Assembly: GCF_030272705.1 (NCBI RefSeq)
Contig: NZ_JARFYM010000013.1
Span: 62,001-126,000, forward strand
Length of the DNA stretch: 64,000 nucleotides
Direction of reading: 5' to 3'
Origin: Rhizobium mayense
Lineage (GTDB): Bacteria > Pseudomonadota > Alphaproteobacteria > Rhizobiales > Rhizobiaceae
Positions 33,883 to 43,058 of this stretch are shown one piece after another. The stretch's first letter is position 1; each line of letters starts with the position of its first letter. The position numbers and the translations under genes are program-made. The notes below the pieces were generated by a model, which did no database searches, was not told the DNA's origin, and was given only the letters and a program-made list of their open reading frames with translations.

Positions 33883-35722
33883 GTGTGGCATCGCCTTGGG
33901 TATTGCCGGAGGCGCGGTGCAAATCTGGCCTCTGAACCGATGCCAGCAGTACGGAGATCTCGCTTGCAGACGAAGGATAACCGATCGCATAGCCCTGAAG
34001 TCCGTCGCAGCCGGCGCGCGCCAGCAGCCGCGCATGGTCCTCGGTCTCCACGCCTTCGGCGATGACCTCAACATTGAGGGCTCTTGCTATTTCCACGATC
34101 GAGACGACCAGGCGCCGCTGTTCGTCCGAGGCGGCAATTGCGGTCACCAATTGCCGGTCGATCTTCAGTCGCTTCGGCTTCAGCTTTACCAGGCCGATCA
34201 GTGAGGCATGACCAGAGCCGAAATCGTCGATCTCGATCTCGATACCCATCCTTTTGATCTCGTCGATATTGGCGAGCACCTTGTCGTCGGGATCATCGAG
34301 GAAGATTGTCTCGATCAATTCGAAGGCGATGGTGTGGCGCGGTATGTTCAGAGCTTCCAGCCGGTCAATCAGTCTTGGATCGGCCAGACGGCTTGCGGAG
34401 ATGTTGACGGCGATACGCGGTGGCGTCAGTCCTTGCAGAGCCCAAGTGGTGCGGTCGAACAATACCCGATTCAAGATGGCCGCATCGATCTCCGCCGTCA
34501 GCCCATATTCTTCAGCCACCTTGAGGAAGACCCCCGGCGCCAGCAGTCCCTTGTCCGGATGCCACCATCGCGCCAAAGCCTCTAACCCCACAATTCGCCG
34601 GCTGCGCGCATCCACCTGGATTTGGTAGAAAGGTACGATCTCATTCCGTATCAGCGCCAATCGCAATTCCTCTGCCAGTTGGCGCTCGGTCTGCAAGTCG
34701 GATTGCAGTTTCGGTGTGAAGAATTCGACGCGGTTGCGGCCAAGTTTCTTGGCCTGATAGAGGGCGACATCGGAATCCGCCAACAGATTGCCGGCCCCTT
34801 CGATCGCGCTCCAGGCCGCGCCGATCGAGGCGCCCACCCGCAGCATGTCGTGGCCGAAGCGTATGTCGCGCCGCAGCCGCCACAGAATATCCTCGGCAAT
34901 GCTTCTCAGCTCATCGGCGGTATCGATATCGACCAGCACCACAACGAACTCGTCTCCGCCGATGCGAGCAACCATATCATTAGCCGAGATCGCCCCGGAA
35001 ATCCGCCCCGCCGCATTCTGCAGCGTCACGTCGCCAGCCGCATGACCCCATTTGTCGTTGATCTGCTTGAAACAGTCGAGATCGATATGGAGGACAGCCA
35101 GCGTCGTTACTGCTGGATCGGCGCGCAGCTCCGCCAGCCGCCGATCGAAATAGCGGCGATTGGGCAGGCCGGTCAGGTAATCATGGTCGGCCGCATGTTC
35201 GATACGTGCGCGACTCTGCTCCAGCGCGATTGCGCGGGCTTCGGCGACCGCCTTTTGATCCGTCAGCTCGCGATTGAGCAGGACATCGGCCGTGACATCC
35301 CATTCCGCGCCGATGAAAGAGGGCTGGCCATTGAGGCCCTCGTAGAAATGGGCACGTGAGCGCAGATAGCGTACCTCCCCGCTTGGCAGGATGATGCGAA
35401 ATTGTGAATTATAAAAACCCTTTCTCGCAACTGCCCCATCGAACTCGGCAATCGCCCGCTTGACGTCGCCGGGATGAAGGGCGTCCAACCAGATCGACGA
35501 CGGCACCTTACGATTGGTACGGCCGGTCTGGTAGAGTTCGTGCATCTGCAGATCCCAAAGCACTTCCTCCTGGCTGAGATCGTGCTCCCACACGCCGATA
35601 CGCGACGCCTCAAGCGCCAATTCCAGCCTCCTCAAGAGGTCTTGGAATTCCTGCTCGGATCGCCCTGACACCGCCTCTTCCACCGAGTTCGAACCCCCTC
35701 CGGACACATGGAAAGTTTGCAT
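33845..35722 (-). CDS. PAS-GGDEF-EAL cyclic-di-GMP signalling protein
   Basis: The 625-residue soluble protein has a PAS-like sensor (about 30-150), a short coiled linker, a GGDEF domain with intact GGDEF at 255-259, and an EAL domain with EAL at 381-383, FELIET, DDFGSGHASL and EGVETEDH. Both diguanylate cyclase and phosphodiesterase residues look intact. The inhibitory RxxD site five residues before GGDEF reads SAND (246-249), so product inhibition of the cyclase is probably lost. It has no membrane segments. Its 3' end overlaps the yeiH-like gene. Confidence 0.93.
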   Translation of the reverse strand: MQTFHVSGGGSNSVEEAVSGRSEQEFQDLLRRLELALEASRIGVWEHDLSQEEVLWDLQMHELYQTGRTNRKVPSSIWLDALHPGDVKRAIAEFDGAVARKGFYNSQFRIILPSGEVRYLRSRAHFYEGLNGQPSFIGAEWDVTADVLLNRELTDQKAVAEARAIALEQSRARIEHAADHDYLTGLPNRRYFDRRLAELRADPAVTTLAVLHIDLDCFKQINDKWGHAAGDVTLQNAAGRISGAISANDMVARIGGDEFVVVLVDIDTADELRSIAEDILWRLRRDIRFGHDMLRVGASIGAAWSAIEGAGNLLADSDVALYQAKKLGRNRVEFFTPKLQSDLQTERQLAEELRLALIRNEIVPFYQIQVDARSRRIVGLEALARWWHPDKGLLAPGVFLKVAEEYGLTAEIDAAILNRVLFDRTTWALQGLTPPRIAVNISASRLADPRLIDRLEALNIPRHTIAFELIETIFLDDPDDKVLANIDEIKRMGIEIEIDDFGSGHASLIGLVKLKPKRLKIDRQLVTAIAASDEQRRLVVSIVEIARALNVEVIAEGVETEDHARLLARAGCDGLQGYAIGYPSSASEISVLLASVQRPDLHRASGNTQGDATPIEYAGRQSAHS

Positions 35723-35823
35723 GATCGCGGCGATATCTTTGCACTACTCCCTTTAGCTATATTTAATAACCCCTCAAGAGTTGCAGGCTTTTGCCCGCAA
35801 CTCTCGCTGCATTCGTTTTTTGG

Positions 35824-37608
35824 TTAATGATTGTGACGCGGCGGATTGGCTGCAATGTCGCGGAAATCGGCGGCACCATCGAGCACCGCGCCGTCGGAAA
35901 GTTGCGTGACCGAACGGCGGTAGATCCTCTGCCAGGGTGTCGCATCCGGCGGAACCGCCGGAATGCCGTCACCCTTGCGCCGCTCGATTTCCGCCTCTTC
36001 CACCAGCATGTCGCAACGGCCATGATTGAAATCAATGCGGATGATATCGCCGGTTCTGAGCCAGGCGAGGCCGCCGCCCGCCGCACTTTCGGGCGAGGCA
36101 TTGAGGATCGACGGACTGTCGGCCGTGCCCGACTGGCGGCCGTCACCGATCGTCGGCAGGCTGCGGATGCCGCGCTTCAGCAGCGCATCCGGCGGCTGCA
36201 TGTTGACGACTTCGGCAGACCCCGGCCAGCCGATCGGCCCGGCCCCTCGAATGACAAGAATGGTGTTCTCATCGATGCCGAGCGTCTCGTCGTTGATGCG
36301 CTTGTGATAGTCCTCCGAGCCGTCGAAAACCACCGCTCTGCCTTCGAATACGCCCTCGTGGCCCGGCTCCTGCAGATAACGGCGGCGGAAATCCTCCGAA
36401 ACGACGCTCATTTTCATGATGGCGAAATCGAAGAGATTGCCTTTCAGCACCAGGAAACCCGCGCGCTCCTTCAACGGCTCGGCGAAGGAGCGGATGACCT
36501 CGCGGTCGGTCGCTTCCTTGCCCTTCAGGTTCTCCGCCATCGTCTTGCCGGTGACCGTCGGACAGTCGCCATCAAGCTTGCCGACCTGCAGCAGCTCCCA
36601 CATGACGGCCGGCACGCCGCCGGCGCGATGGAAACGCTCGCCGAGATAGGCGCCCGCCGGCTGCACATTGGCCAGCAGCGGAATGTCGAACCCGTGCACC
36701 TGCCAGTCATCGGGGTAGAGATCGACGCCCGCATGCTTCGCCATGGCCGCCAGATGCGGCTGCGCATTGGTGGAGCCGCCGATCGCCGAATTGACCCTGA
36801 TGGCGTTCAAGAAGGCCTGACGAGTGAGGACATCGGAGGGCTTGATGTCCTCGATCACCAGTTCGACGGCGCGGCGGCCGGTGCGATAAGCCATCTGCCC
36901 ACGCTCGCGATAGGCGCCCGGAATGGCGGCGCAGCCGGTCAGCGACATGCCGAGCGCTTCGGCCATGGCGTTCATCGTCGACGCCGTGCCCATCGTATTG
37001 CAGTGACCGACCGAGGGTGCTGAAGAAAGCGCCGTTTCCAGAAACTCCTCTTCGTCGATCTCACCGGCGGCGAGCCTGCGGCGCGAGCGCCAGATCGCCA
37101 TGCCGGAACCAGCCAGGTCGCCATCATGCCAGCCATCGAGCATGGGACCGCCGGAAAATACGATCGCGGGAATGTTGACGGTGGAGGCCGCCATCAGCGC
37201 CGACGGCGTGGTCTTGTCGCAGCCGGTCGTCAGTACCACACCATCGAGCGGATAGCCGTACAGCACCTCGACAAGGCCGAGATAGGCAAGATTGCGGTCG
37301 AGTGCTGCGGTCGGGCGCTTGCAATTCTCGAAAATCGGATGGGTCGGGAATTCGATCGGAATGCCTCCCGCGTCACGAATGCCGTCGCGGATGCGTTTGG
37401 CGAGATCGAGGTGATGGCGGTTGCAGGGCGTCAGGTCGCTGCCGCTCTGGGCGATGCCGATGATCGGTTTACCCGAACGCAGCTCTTCCGGCGTGATGCC
37501 ATAATTCATGAAGCGCTCGAGGTAGAGTGCGGTCATGTCGATATGATCGGGATTGTCGAACCAATCCTGCGAACGCAGACGACGTTTGGATATGCCATTG
37601 TCGGTCAT
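35824..37608 (-). CDS. xylD: D-xylonate-type sugar-acid dehydratase (IlvD/Edd family)
   Basis: The 594-residue enzyme eliminates water from a sugar acid to give a 2-keto-3-deoxy acid. Iron-sulfur ligands are Cys62 (TPCNRHH), Cys130 (TGCDKTTP) and Cys203 (GHCNTMGTAS). From memory it is very close to Caulobacter xylonate dehydratase XylD, including DWFDNPDHIDMTALYLERF. ATG 37608 follows TTGAGGAAGA. It is the third gene of an operon behind two dehydrogenases, so the true substrate could be another aldonate rather than xylonate. Confidence 0.85.
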   Translation of the reverse strand: MTDNGISKRRLRSQDWFDNPDHIDMTALYLERFMNYGITPEELRSGKPIIGIAQSGSDLTPCNRHHLDLAKRIRDGIRDAGGIPIEFPTHPIFENCKRPTAALDRNLAYLGLVEVLYGYPLDGVVLTTGCDKTTPSALMAASTVNIPAIVFSGGPMLDGWHDGDLAGSGMAIWRSRRRLAAGEIDEEEFLETALSSAPSVGHCNTMGTASTMNAMAEALGMSLTGCAAIPGAYRERGQMAYRTGRRAVELVIEDIKPSDVLTRQAFLNAIRVNSAIGGSTNAQPHLAAMAKHAGVDLYPDDWQVHGFDIPLLANVQPAGAYLGERFHRAGGVPAVMWELLQVGKLDGDCPTVTGKTMAENLKGKEATDREVIRSFAEPLKERAGFLVLKGNLFDFAIMKMSVVSEDFRRRYLQEPGHEGVFEGRAVVFDGSEDYHKRINDETLGIDENTILVIRGAGPIGWPGSAEVVNMQPPDALLKRGIRSLPTIGDGRQSGTADSPSILNASPESAAGGGLAWLRTGDIIRIDFNHGRCDMLVEEAEIERRKGDGIPAVPPDATPWQRIYRRSVTQLSDGAVLDGAADFRDIAANPPRHNH

Positions 37609-37615
37609 GTCTTCC

Positions 37616-38500
37616 TCAAGCCTTTCCTCGAGCATTCTTTTCTTCCAGATGCAGCAGCAAGCCGCTGTGATCGCTTTCGCCGCCGCCCTTCTCTACGAAT
37701 TCGGCGAACTCCGCCCTGACGGCTTCGGTCAACGGCAAATGAAGCGACAAGCTTTGAGCAGCGTCAAGAACAGCATCGAGATCTTTCAGTTGATTGCGCG
37801 CCGTGCCGCCGGGTTCGAAATTGCGCTCGATCATTCGCTGGCCATGCAACTCCAGAATCCGGCTTTCGGCGAAGCCACCGCGAATAGCGGCGCGAAACGC
37901 CTCCCGCGAACCGCCGCCTGCTTCGACCAGAAGCATGGCTTCCGCAATCGCGCCGATGGTAACCGCGACGATTTGCTGGTTGCCGAGCTTGGCAAGCTGG
38001 CCTGCGCCGCTCGGTCCGACACGGGTCACGCGGCCGAGCGGGGCGAGCACATCGCGGACGCTATCGATGACTTCGGCATCGCCACCCGCCATGATCGCCA
38101 GCGTCCCGGCGGCTGCGCCGACCACACCCCCGGAGACCGGCGCATCGATGTGCCGGATACCACGCTCAGCGAGCTTCGTCGCATGTTCACGGGCGATCGG
38201 CGGCGGGATGGAGCTGTTGTCGACCACGACGGCGCCGGGCTTCAACGCATCGGCAACACCGCTTCCGAACAGGATCTCGCTTACCGCGCCGGCATTGGTC
38301 AGCATCGTGAACAATACCGAGGCACCGCTGGCCGCTTCGACCGCGGTCACGGCGACGGTCGCTCCGTCGGCCGCCAATGCGTCGGCTTTACTCCGATCGC
38401 GGTTCCAAACAGTGACGGCAAAGCCGGCGTCAAGCAGCCGCCGCGCCATCGGGGCGCCCATCAGCCCGGTTCCGAGAAAAGCAATCTTCCGATCGGTCAT
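37616..38500 (-). CDS. Beta-hydroxyacid dehydrogenase (3-hydroxyisobutyrate/tartronate-semialdehyde reductase family)
   Basis: The 294-residue protein has the NAD(P)-binding GTGLMG motif (10-15), the substrate loop DAPVSGG (119-125) and the catalytic Lys171 in GQLAKLGNQ. Family members act on 3-hydroxyisobutyrate, tartronate semialdehyde or L-threonate. It overlaps the upstream denD-like gene by 4 bp and precedes xylD by 7 bp, so all three are one transcript for sugar-acid breakdown. Confidence 0.88.
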   Translation of the reverse strand: MTDRKIAFLGTGLMGAPMARRLLDAGFAVTVWNRDRSKADALAADGATVAVTAVEAASGASVLFTMLTNAGAVSEILFGSGVADALKPGAVVVDNSSIPPPIAREHATKLAERGIRHIDAPVSGGVVGAAAGTLAIMAGGDAEVIDSVRDVLAPLGRVTRVGPSGAGQLAKLGNQQIVAVTIGAIAEAMLLVEAGGGSREAFRAAIRGGFAESRILELHGQRMIERNFEPGGTARNQLKDLDAVLDAAQSLSLHLPLTEAVRAEFAEFVEKGGGESDHSGLLLHLEEKNARGKA

Positions 38501-39483
38501 GGAAGGCGTCCCTCCAATTCGTCATCGATATGAACGCGAATGATCTCGTCGAAGGAACTCTCAGCCACAAAACCGAGTTCCCTTGCCCGCGTCGCCGTAA
38601 AGCCTTGCGCCCAGCCGGAGACGATGCGCATCACCAGCTCGTCCGGTTCGCGGCGGATCAGTTTTACCGCCTTGTCGCCTGCGATCCGGCGAAGTGCCTC
38701 GATCTGCTCGCCGACCGTGGCGCTCACACCCGGCATGGAAAGATTGCGATCGGCACCAAGCGGCGCAAGATCGATCGTTGCGCCGTGGATAAGAAAGCCG
38801 ACGGCCGAACGGGGCGAGGCATGCCAATGCCGCACGTCCTCCGGCACCGGCAGCACGGCTTCCATGCCGATCAGCGGCTCCCGCAATATGCCGGAGAAGA
38901 AACCCGAGGCGGCGCGATTCGGTTTGCCGGGACGAATGCAGATGGTCGGTAGGCGAATACTAATGCCGTCGAAAATGCCGCGGCGCGTATAGTCAGCCAA
39001 CAACAGCTCGCTGATCGCCTTCTGCGTGCCGTAACTCGTGAGGGGCGTCAGATGGAAATCGTCGGGGATCGGCGTCGGAAAGGGCGAGCCGAAGACGGCG
39101 CAGGAAGAGGTAAAGACGACGCGCGGCTTGTAGCCATCCTTGGCATGGGCGGCACGAATCGCCTCGAACAGCTGCCGGGTGCCGTCGAGATTGATGCGAT
39201 ACCCCTTGTCGAAATCGAGTTCCGCCTCGCCTGAGACGATCGCTGCAAGATGGAAGATCACATCCGGCCGTCTGGCCACGATCTTCTCCGCCGTCTCCGG
39301 TGCGGACAGATCGCGGGCGCGGGCTTTCACCTTGCCGCTGAAGCCCTTGGGCAGAGACGGTTCGATGACATCGATCAAAGTTAGCCTGGTAATCTCCTGG
39401 CCGCCGAGACCGTTATCGGCCACCAGCCTTGCCGTCAATTTCCGGCCGATCATGCCGGCTGCTCCGATGATGGCTACGTGCAT
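38497..39483 (-). CDS. denD: D-erythronate dehydrogenase-like NAD-dependent epimerase/dehydratase family protein
   Basis: The 328-residue extended SDR has GAAGMIG (7-13), the serine motif FTSSCAVFG and catalytic Tyr151-Lys155 (YGTQK). The overall sequence matches DenD-type D-erythronate dehydrogenases, which oxidise the C2 hydroxyl of D-erythronate. It is the first gene of the operon. The usual partner kinase and isomerase of the erythronate route are not in the window, so the substrate remains open. Confidence 0.82.
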   Translation of the reverse strand: MHVAIIGAAGMIGRKLTARLVADNGLGGQEITRLTLIDVIEPSLPKGFSGKVKARARDLSAPETAEKIVARRPDVIFHLAAIVSGEAELDFDKGYRINLDGTRQLFEAIRAAHAKDGYKPRVVFTSSCAVFGSPFPTPIPDDFHLTPLTSYGTQKAISELLLADYTRRGIFDGISIRLPTICIRPGKPNRAASGFFSGILREPLIGMEAVLPVPEDVRHWHASPRSAVGFLIHGATIDLAPLGADRNLSMPGVSATVGEQIEALRRIAGDKAVKLIRREPDELVMRIVSGWAQGFTATRARELGFVAESSFDEIIRVHIDDELEGRLP

Positions 39484-39666
39484 GGAATCCTCCCTCGCAA
39501 ATGACCATCAGCGGGCGGCTCCTCCGTCCCGATGTACGTCAATCATTTCGCCTAGCTGTTTGATAAACCCATGGCGCCAGCATGCAAATGAAATTGGCGG
39601 GCGAGAGGCAAAATCTCCGAAAAACAGATTGGCCGAATTGGAAAATATCAAAACCAACGGGAGATC

Positions 39667-39701
39667 AAAAAAGATGGGCGAGACCTTGCGGTCCCACCCA
39701 T
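39667..39701 (-). terminator. Rho-independent terminator of the RND efflux operon
   Basis: On the minus strand, ATGGGTGGGACC and GGTCTCGCCCAT form a 12-bp stem with two imperfect pairs around a GCAA loop, followed directly by CTTTTTT. It lies 41 bp past the RND pump stop codon and has the classical form of an intrinsic terminator. Confidence 0.85.
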
Positions 39702-39741
39702 AAAGTATCGGGCACTGGGGCTAACACCCGACAGGGCATTC

Positions 39742-42700
39742 CTATTCGGCGGCGATAGGGAGAATTTCTGCCGAATGGTTGTTATCGTTATGGTGATGCT
39801 GTTTCAGCGGACGGTTGCCTGTCAGCCTGCGGATCAGCACGTAGAACACCGGCGTCATGAAGATGCCGAAGAAAGTCACGCCGATCATGCCCGAGAACAC
39901 CGCGACACCCATGGCGGCGCGCATCTCGGCGCCGGCACCGGTCGAGGTGACCAACGGCACGACACCCATAATGAAGGCCATGGAGGTCATCAGGATCGGG
40001 CGCAGACGCAGGCGGCTGGCCTCGATGGCGGCCTGAACCGGCGTGCGGCCCTCGAATTCCAGCTCGCGGGCGAACTCCACGATCAGGATCGCGTTCTTCG
40101 CCGACAGGCCGACGAGCACCACGAGGCCGATCTGGGTGAAGATGTTGTTGTCTCCACCCGTGAGCCAGACCCCGGTCAACGCCGCCAATACGCCCATCGG
40201 CACGATCATGATGATGGCGAGCGGCAAGGTCAGGCTCTCATATTGGGCGGCCAGCACGAGGAAGACGAGCAGCAGCGCCAGCGGGAAAACAACGACGCTG
40301 GAATTGCCGGCCAGAATCTGCTGGTAGGTCAGGTCCGTCCACTCGAAGTCTATGCCGGGCGGCAACGTCTCATGGAGAATCTTCTCGATCGCCGCCTGTG
40401 CCTGGCCAGACGAGTAGCCAGGTGCCGGGCCGCCATTGATATCAGCCGCAAGGAAGCCGTTATAGCGGTTCGTGCGTTCCGGACCGGTGGTGGCGTCCAC
40501 CTTCAGCAGGGCCGAAAGTGGGATCATCTGGCCCGATGCCGAACGAACCTTCAACTGGCCGATATCTTCCGGCTGAGCGCGGAACTTGGCATCGGCCTGC
40601 ACCCGGACGCTGTAGGTGCGGCCGAAGGCGTTGAAGTCGTTCACGTAGAACGAACCGAGATAGATCTGCAGCGTCTGGAAGACGTCGGTGACGGAGACCC
40701 CGAGCTGCTCGGCCTTGGCGCGGTCGAGATCGGCAAAGAGCTGCGGCACGTTGATCTGGAAGCTCGAGAAGATGCCGGTGAGTTCCGGCGTCTGGTAGGC
40801 CTTTGCGATCACTGCCTTGGCCGCCTGGTCGAGCGCCTGGTTACCGAGGCCGGCGCGATCCTCGATCTGCAGCTTGAAGCCGCCTGTCGTGCCGAGGCCG
40901 TTGACCGGCGGCGGCGGGAACATGGCGATGAAGGCATCCTGGATGGCGCCGAACTTCTGGTTCAGCGCCATGGCGATCGCCCCGCCCGAAAGGTCGGGCG
41001 TCTTGCGCTCATCGAAATCCTTCAGCGTGACGAACACGATGCCGGCATTCGAGGAATTGGTGAAGCCGTTGATCGACAGGCCAGGGAAGGCGATCGCATT
41101 GGCGACGCCCGGCTGCTTCAGCGCTATGTCCGTCATGCGCTTGATCACGTCTTCCGTGCGGTCGAGGCTCGCGGCATCCGGCAGCTGTGCAAAGCCGATC
41201 AGATACTGCTTGTCCTGCGACGGCACGAAACCGCCGGGAACTGTGGTGAACAGGCTGTAGGTCGCCCCCACCAGCGCGAGATAGAGCACCATGACGATGC
41301 TCTTGCGCGACACCAGGCCGCCGACGCCCTTGCCGTAGTACTTCGAACCGGCCCCGAACGCCCGGTTGAAGCCGCGGAAGAACCAGCCGAAGATGGCGTC
41401 CATGAACCGCGTCAACCAATCCTTCGGTGCATGATGGCCCTTCAAGAGCAGGGATGCCAGTGCCGGAGACAGGGTGAGCGAGTTGAAGGCAGAGATGACG
41501 GTCGAGATGGCGATCGTCAGCGCGAACTGGCGGTAGAACTGGCCGGACAGGCCGGAGATGAAGGCGAGCGGCACGAAGACCGCGACAAGGACCAGCGCGA
41601 TCGCGATGATCGGACCGGAGACTTCCTTCATGGCCTTGTAGGTGGCGTCTCGCGGACTGAGGCCGTTCTCGATATTGCGTTCGACGTTCTCGACCACCAC
41701 GATCGCGTCGTCCACGACGATACCGATCGCCAGCACCAGGCCGAACAGACTGAGCGCGTTGATCGAGAAGCCGAAGACATACATCACCGCAAAGGTGCCG
41801 ATGATCGACACTGGAACGGCGATCAGCGGGATGATCGAGGCGCGCCATGTCTGCAGGAACAGGATGACGACGAGGACGACGAGCGCGATGGCTTCGAGCA
41901 GAGTGTCGATCACCTTCTCGATCGAGGCGCGGACGAATTTCGTCGTGTCATAGACGATCTCGTACTTGACGCCCGCCGGCATGGCCTGTTGCAGCTCGTT
42001 CATGGTCGAGCGCACGTTGTTCGCGATCTCGATCGCGTTCGAACCGGGCGCCTGAAGAACCGCGACGGCGACCGCCGGCTTGCCGTCGAGCAGCGAACGC
42101 AGCGTATAGTCTTCCGCACCGAGCTCGACGCGGGCAACGTCGCGAAGGCGGGTGATCTCGCCGTTGGCGCCCGTCTTGACGATGATGTTGCCGAACTCCT
42201 CGGGTGTGCGCAGGCGGCCCTGGGCATTCACGTTGAGCTGCAGATCCACGCCCGGCCGGCTGGGTGAGGCACCGATGATGCCGGCCGCAGCCTGGACGTT
42301 CTGAGAGCTGATCGCATTGCTGATGTCGCTGGCGGCAAGATTATGCTCGGCCGCCTTCTGCGGATCGATCCACACGCGCATGGAATAGTCACCGGCGCCG
42401 AAGACCTGCACCTGCCCGACGCCTTCGATGCGGGCGAGCCGGTCCTTGACGTTCAGGGTCGCATAGTTTCGCAGATAGGTGATGTCGTGGTCGGCCCCGT
42501 CCGAGACGAGGTTGACGACCATGATGAAGTCGGGCGAGCTCTTGACGGTCGTGATGCCGAGGGAGCGGACTTCCGCGGGCAGGCGCGGCTCGGCCTGCGA
42601 AACACGGTTTTGCACGAGCTGCTGCGCTTTGTCCGGATCCGTGCCGAGCTTGAAGGTGACCGTCACGTTGAGAACGCCGTCGGACGTTGCCTGGCTGGAC

Positions 42701-42939
42701 ATGTAGAGCATGCCCTCGACGCCGTTGATCTGCTCTTCGAGCGGCGTCGCCACCGTTTCGGCGATGACGGTCGGGTTGGCGCCGGGATAGGTGGCGCGCA
42801 CGACGATCGACGGCGGCACGACCTCTGGATATTCGGAGATCGGCAGCGCTCTGAGGCCGATCAGGCCGGCGACCACGATGAGGACCGAAAGAACACCGGC
42901 AAAGACCGGGCGGTCAACAAAGAATCTGGAGATGTTCAT
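39742..42939 (-). CDS. RND multidrug efflux pump inner-membrane subunit (MexF/HAE1 type)
   Basis: The 1065-residue proton-driven transporter exports drugs through a tripartite complex. It has the HAE1 N-terminus (FVDRPVFAGVLSVL), twelve expected membrane helices, two large periplasmic loops and the proton-relay pair Asp410-Asp411 in TM4 (GIVVDDAIVVVENVE). As remembered, it is closest to Pseudomonas MexF. The membrane-fusion partner is encoded 119 bp upstream; an outer-membrane channel gene is not present, so a shared TolC-like channel is likely. Confidence 0.95.
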   Translation of the reverse strand: MNISRFFVDRPVFAGVLSVLIVVAGLIGLRALPISEYPEVVPPSIVVRATYPGANPTVIAETVATPLEEQINGVEGMLYMSSQATSDGVLNVTVTFKLGTDPDKAQQLVQNRVSQAEPRLPAEVRSLGITTVKSSPDFIMVVNLVSDGADHDITYLRNYATLNVKDRLARIEGVGQVQVFGAGDYSMRVWIDPQKAAEHNLAASDISNAISSQNVQAAAGIIGASPSRPGVDLQLNVNAQGRLRTPEEFGNIIVKTGANGEITRLRDVARVELGAEDYTLRSLLDGKPAVAVAVLQAPGSNAIEIANNVRSTMNELQQAMPAGVKYEIVYDTTKFVRASIEKVIDTLLEAIALVVLVVILFLQTWRASIIPLIAVPVSIIGTFAVMYVFGFSINALSLFGLVLAIGIVVDDAIVVVENVERNIENGLSPRDATYKAMKEVSGPIIAIALVLVAVFVPLAFISGLSGQFYRQFALTIAISTVISAFNSLTLSPALASLLLKGHHAPKDWLTRFMDAIFGWFFRGFNRAFGAGSKYYGKGVGGLVSRKSIVMVLYLALVGATYSLFTTVPGGFVPSQDKQYLIGFAQLPDAASLDRTEDVIKRMTDIALKQPGVANAIAFPGLSINGFTNSSNAGIVFVTLKDFDERKTPDLSGGAIAMALNQKFGAIQDAFIAMFPPPPVNGLGTTGGFKLQIEDRAGLGNQALDQAAKAVIAKAYQTPELTGIFSSFQINVPQLFADLDRAKAEQLGVSVTDVFQTLQIYLGSFYVNDFNAFGRTYSVRVQADAKFRAQPEDIGQLKVRSASGQMIPLSALLKVDATTGPERTNRYNGFLAADINGGPAPGYSSGQAQAAIEKILHETLPPGIDFEWTDLTYQQILAGNSSVVVFPLALLLVFLVLAAQYESLTLPLAIIMIVPMGVLAALTGVWLTGGDNNIFTQIGLVVLVGLSAKNAILIVEFARELEFEGRTPVQAAIEASRLRLRPILMTSMAFIMGVVPLVTSTGAGAEMRAAMGVAVFSGMIGVTFFGIFMTPVFYVLIRRLTGNRPLKQHHHNDNNHSAEILPIAAE

Positions 42940-43028
42940 ATCAAAGCCCCCTCTGGGGAGAAAACGGATGCAAAACTCCTGTCCGGCGATTTGAGGGCCG
43001 CCGGCGGATCATGCGATTTCGGATATCG

Positions 43029-43052
43029 GCCTTCTCCCCACGGGCAGAAGGC
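43029..43052. other. Intercistronic stem-loop between the efflux adaptor and pump genes
   Basis: GCCTTCT (43029-43035) and AGAAGGC (43046-43052) form a perfect 7-bp stem. It lies in the 119-bp gap between the two genes and may tune relative expression or be a degenerate rhizobial palindromic repeat. Confidence 0.4.
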
Positions 43053-43058
43053 GAAGTC

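Noticed and set aside
39775..42267. Very long plus-strand open frame opposite the RND pump
   Set aside because: The product is Asp/Arg/Gln-biased with no domain, and the minus strand encodes an unmistakable RND transporter.
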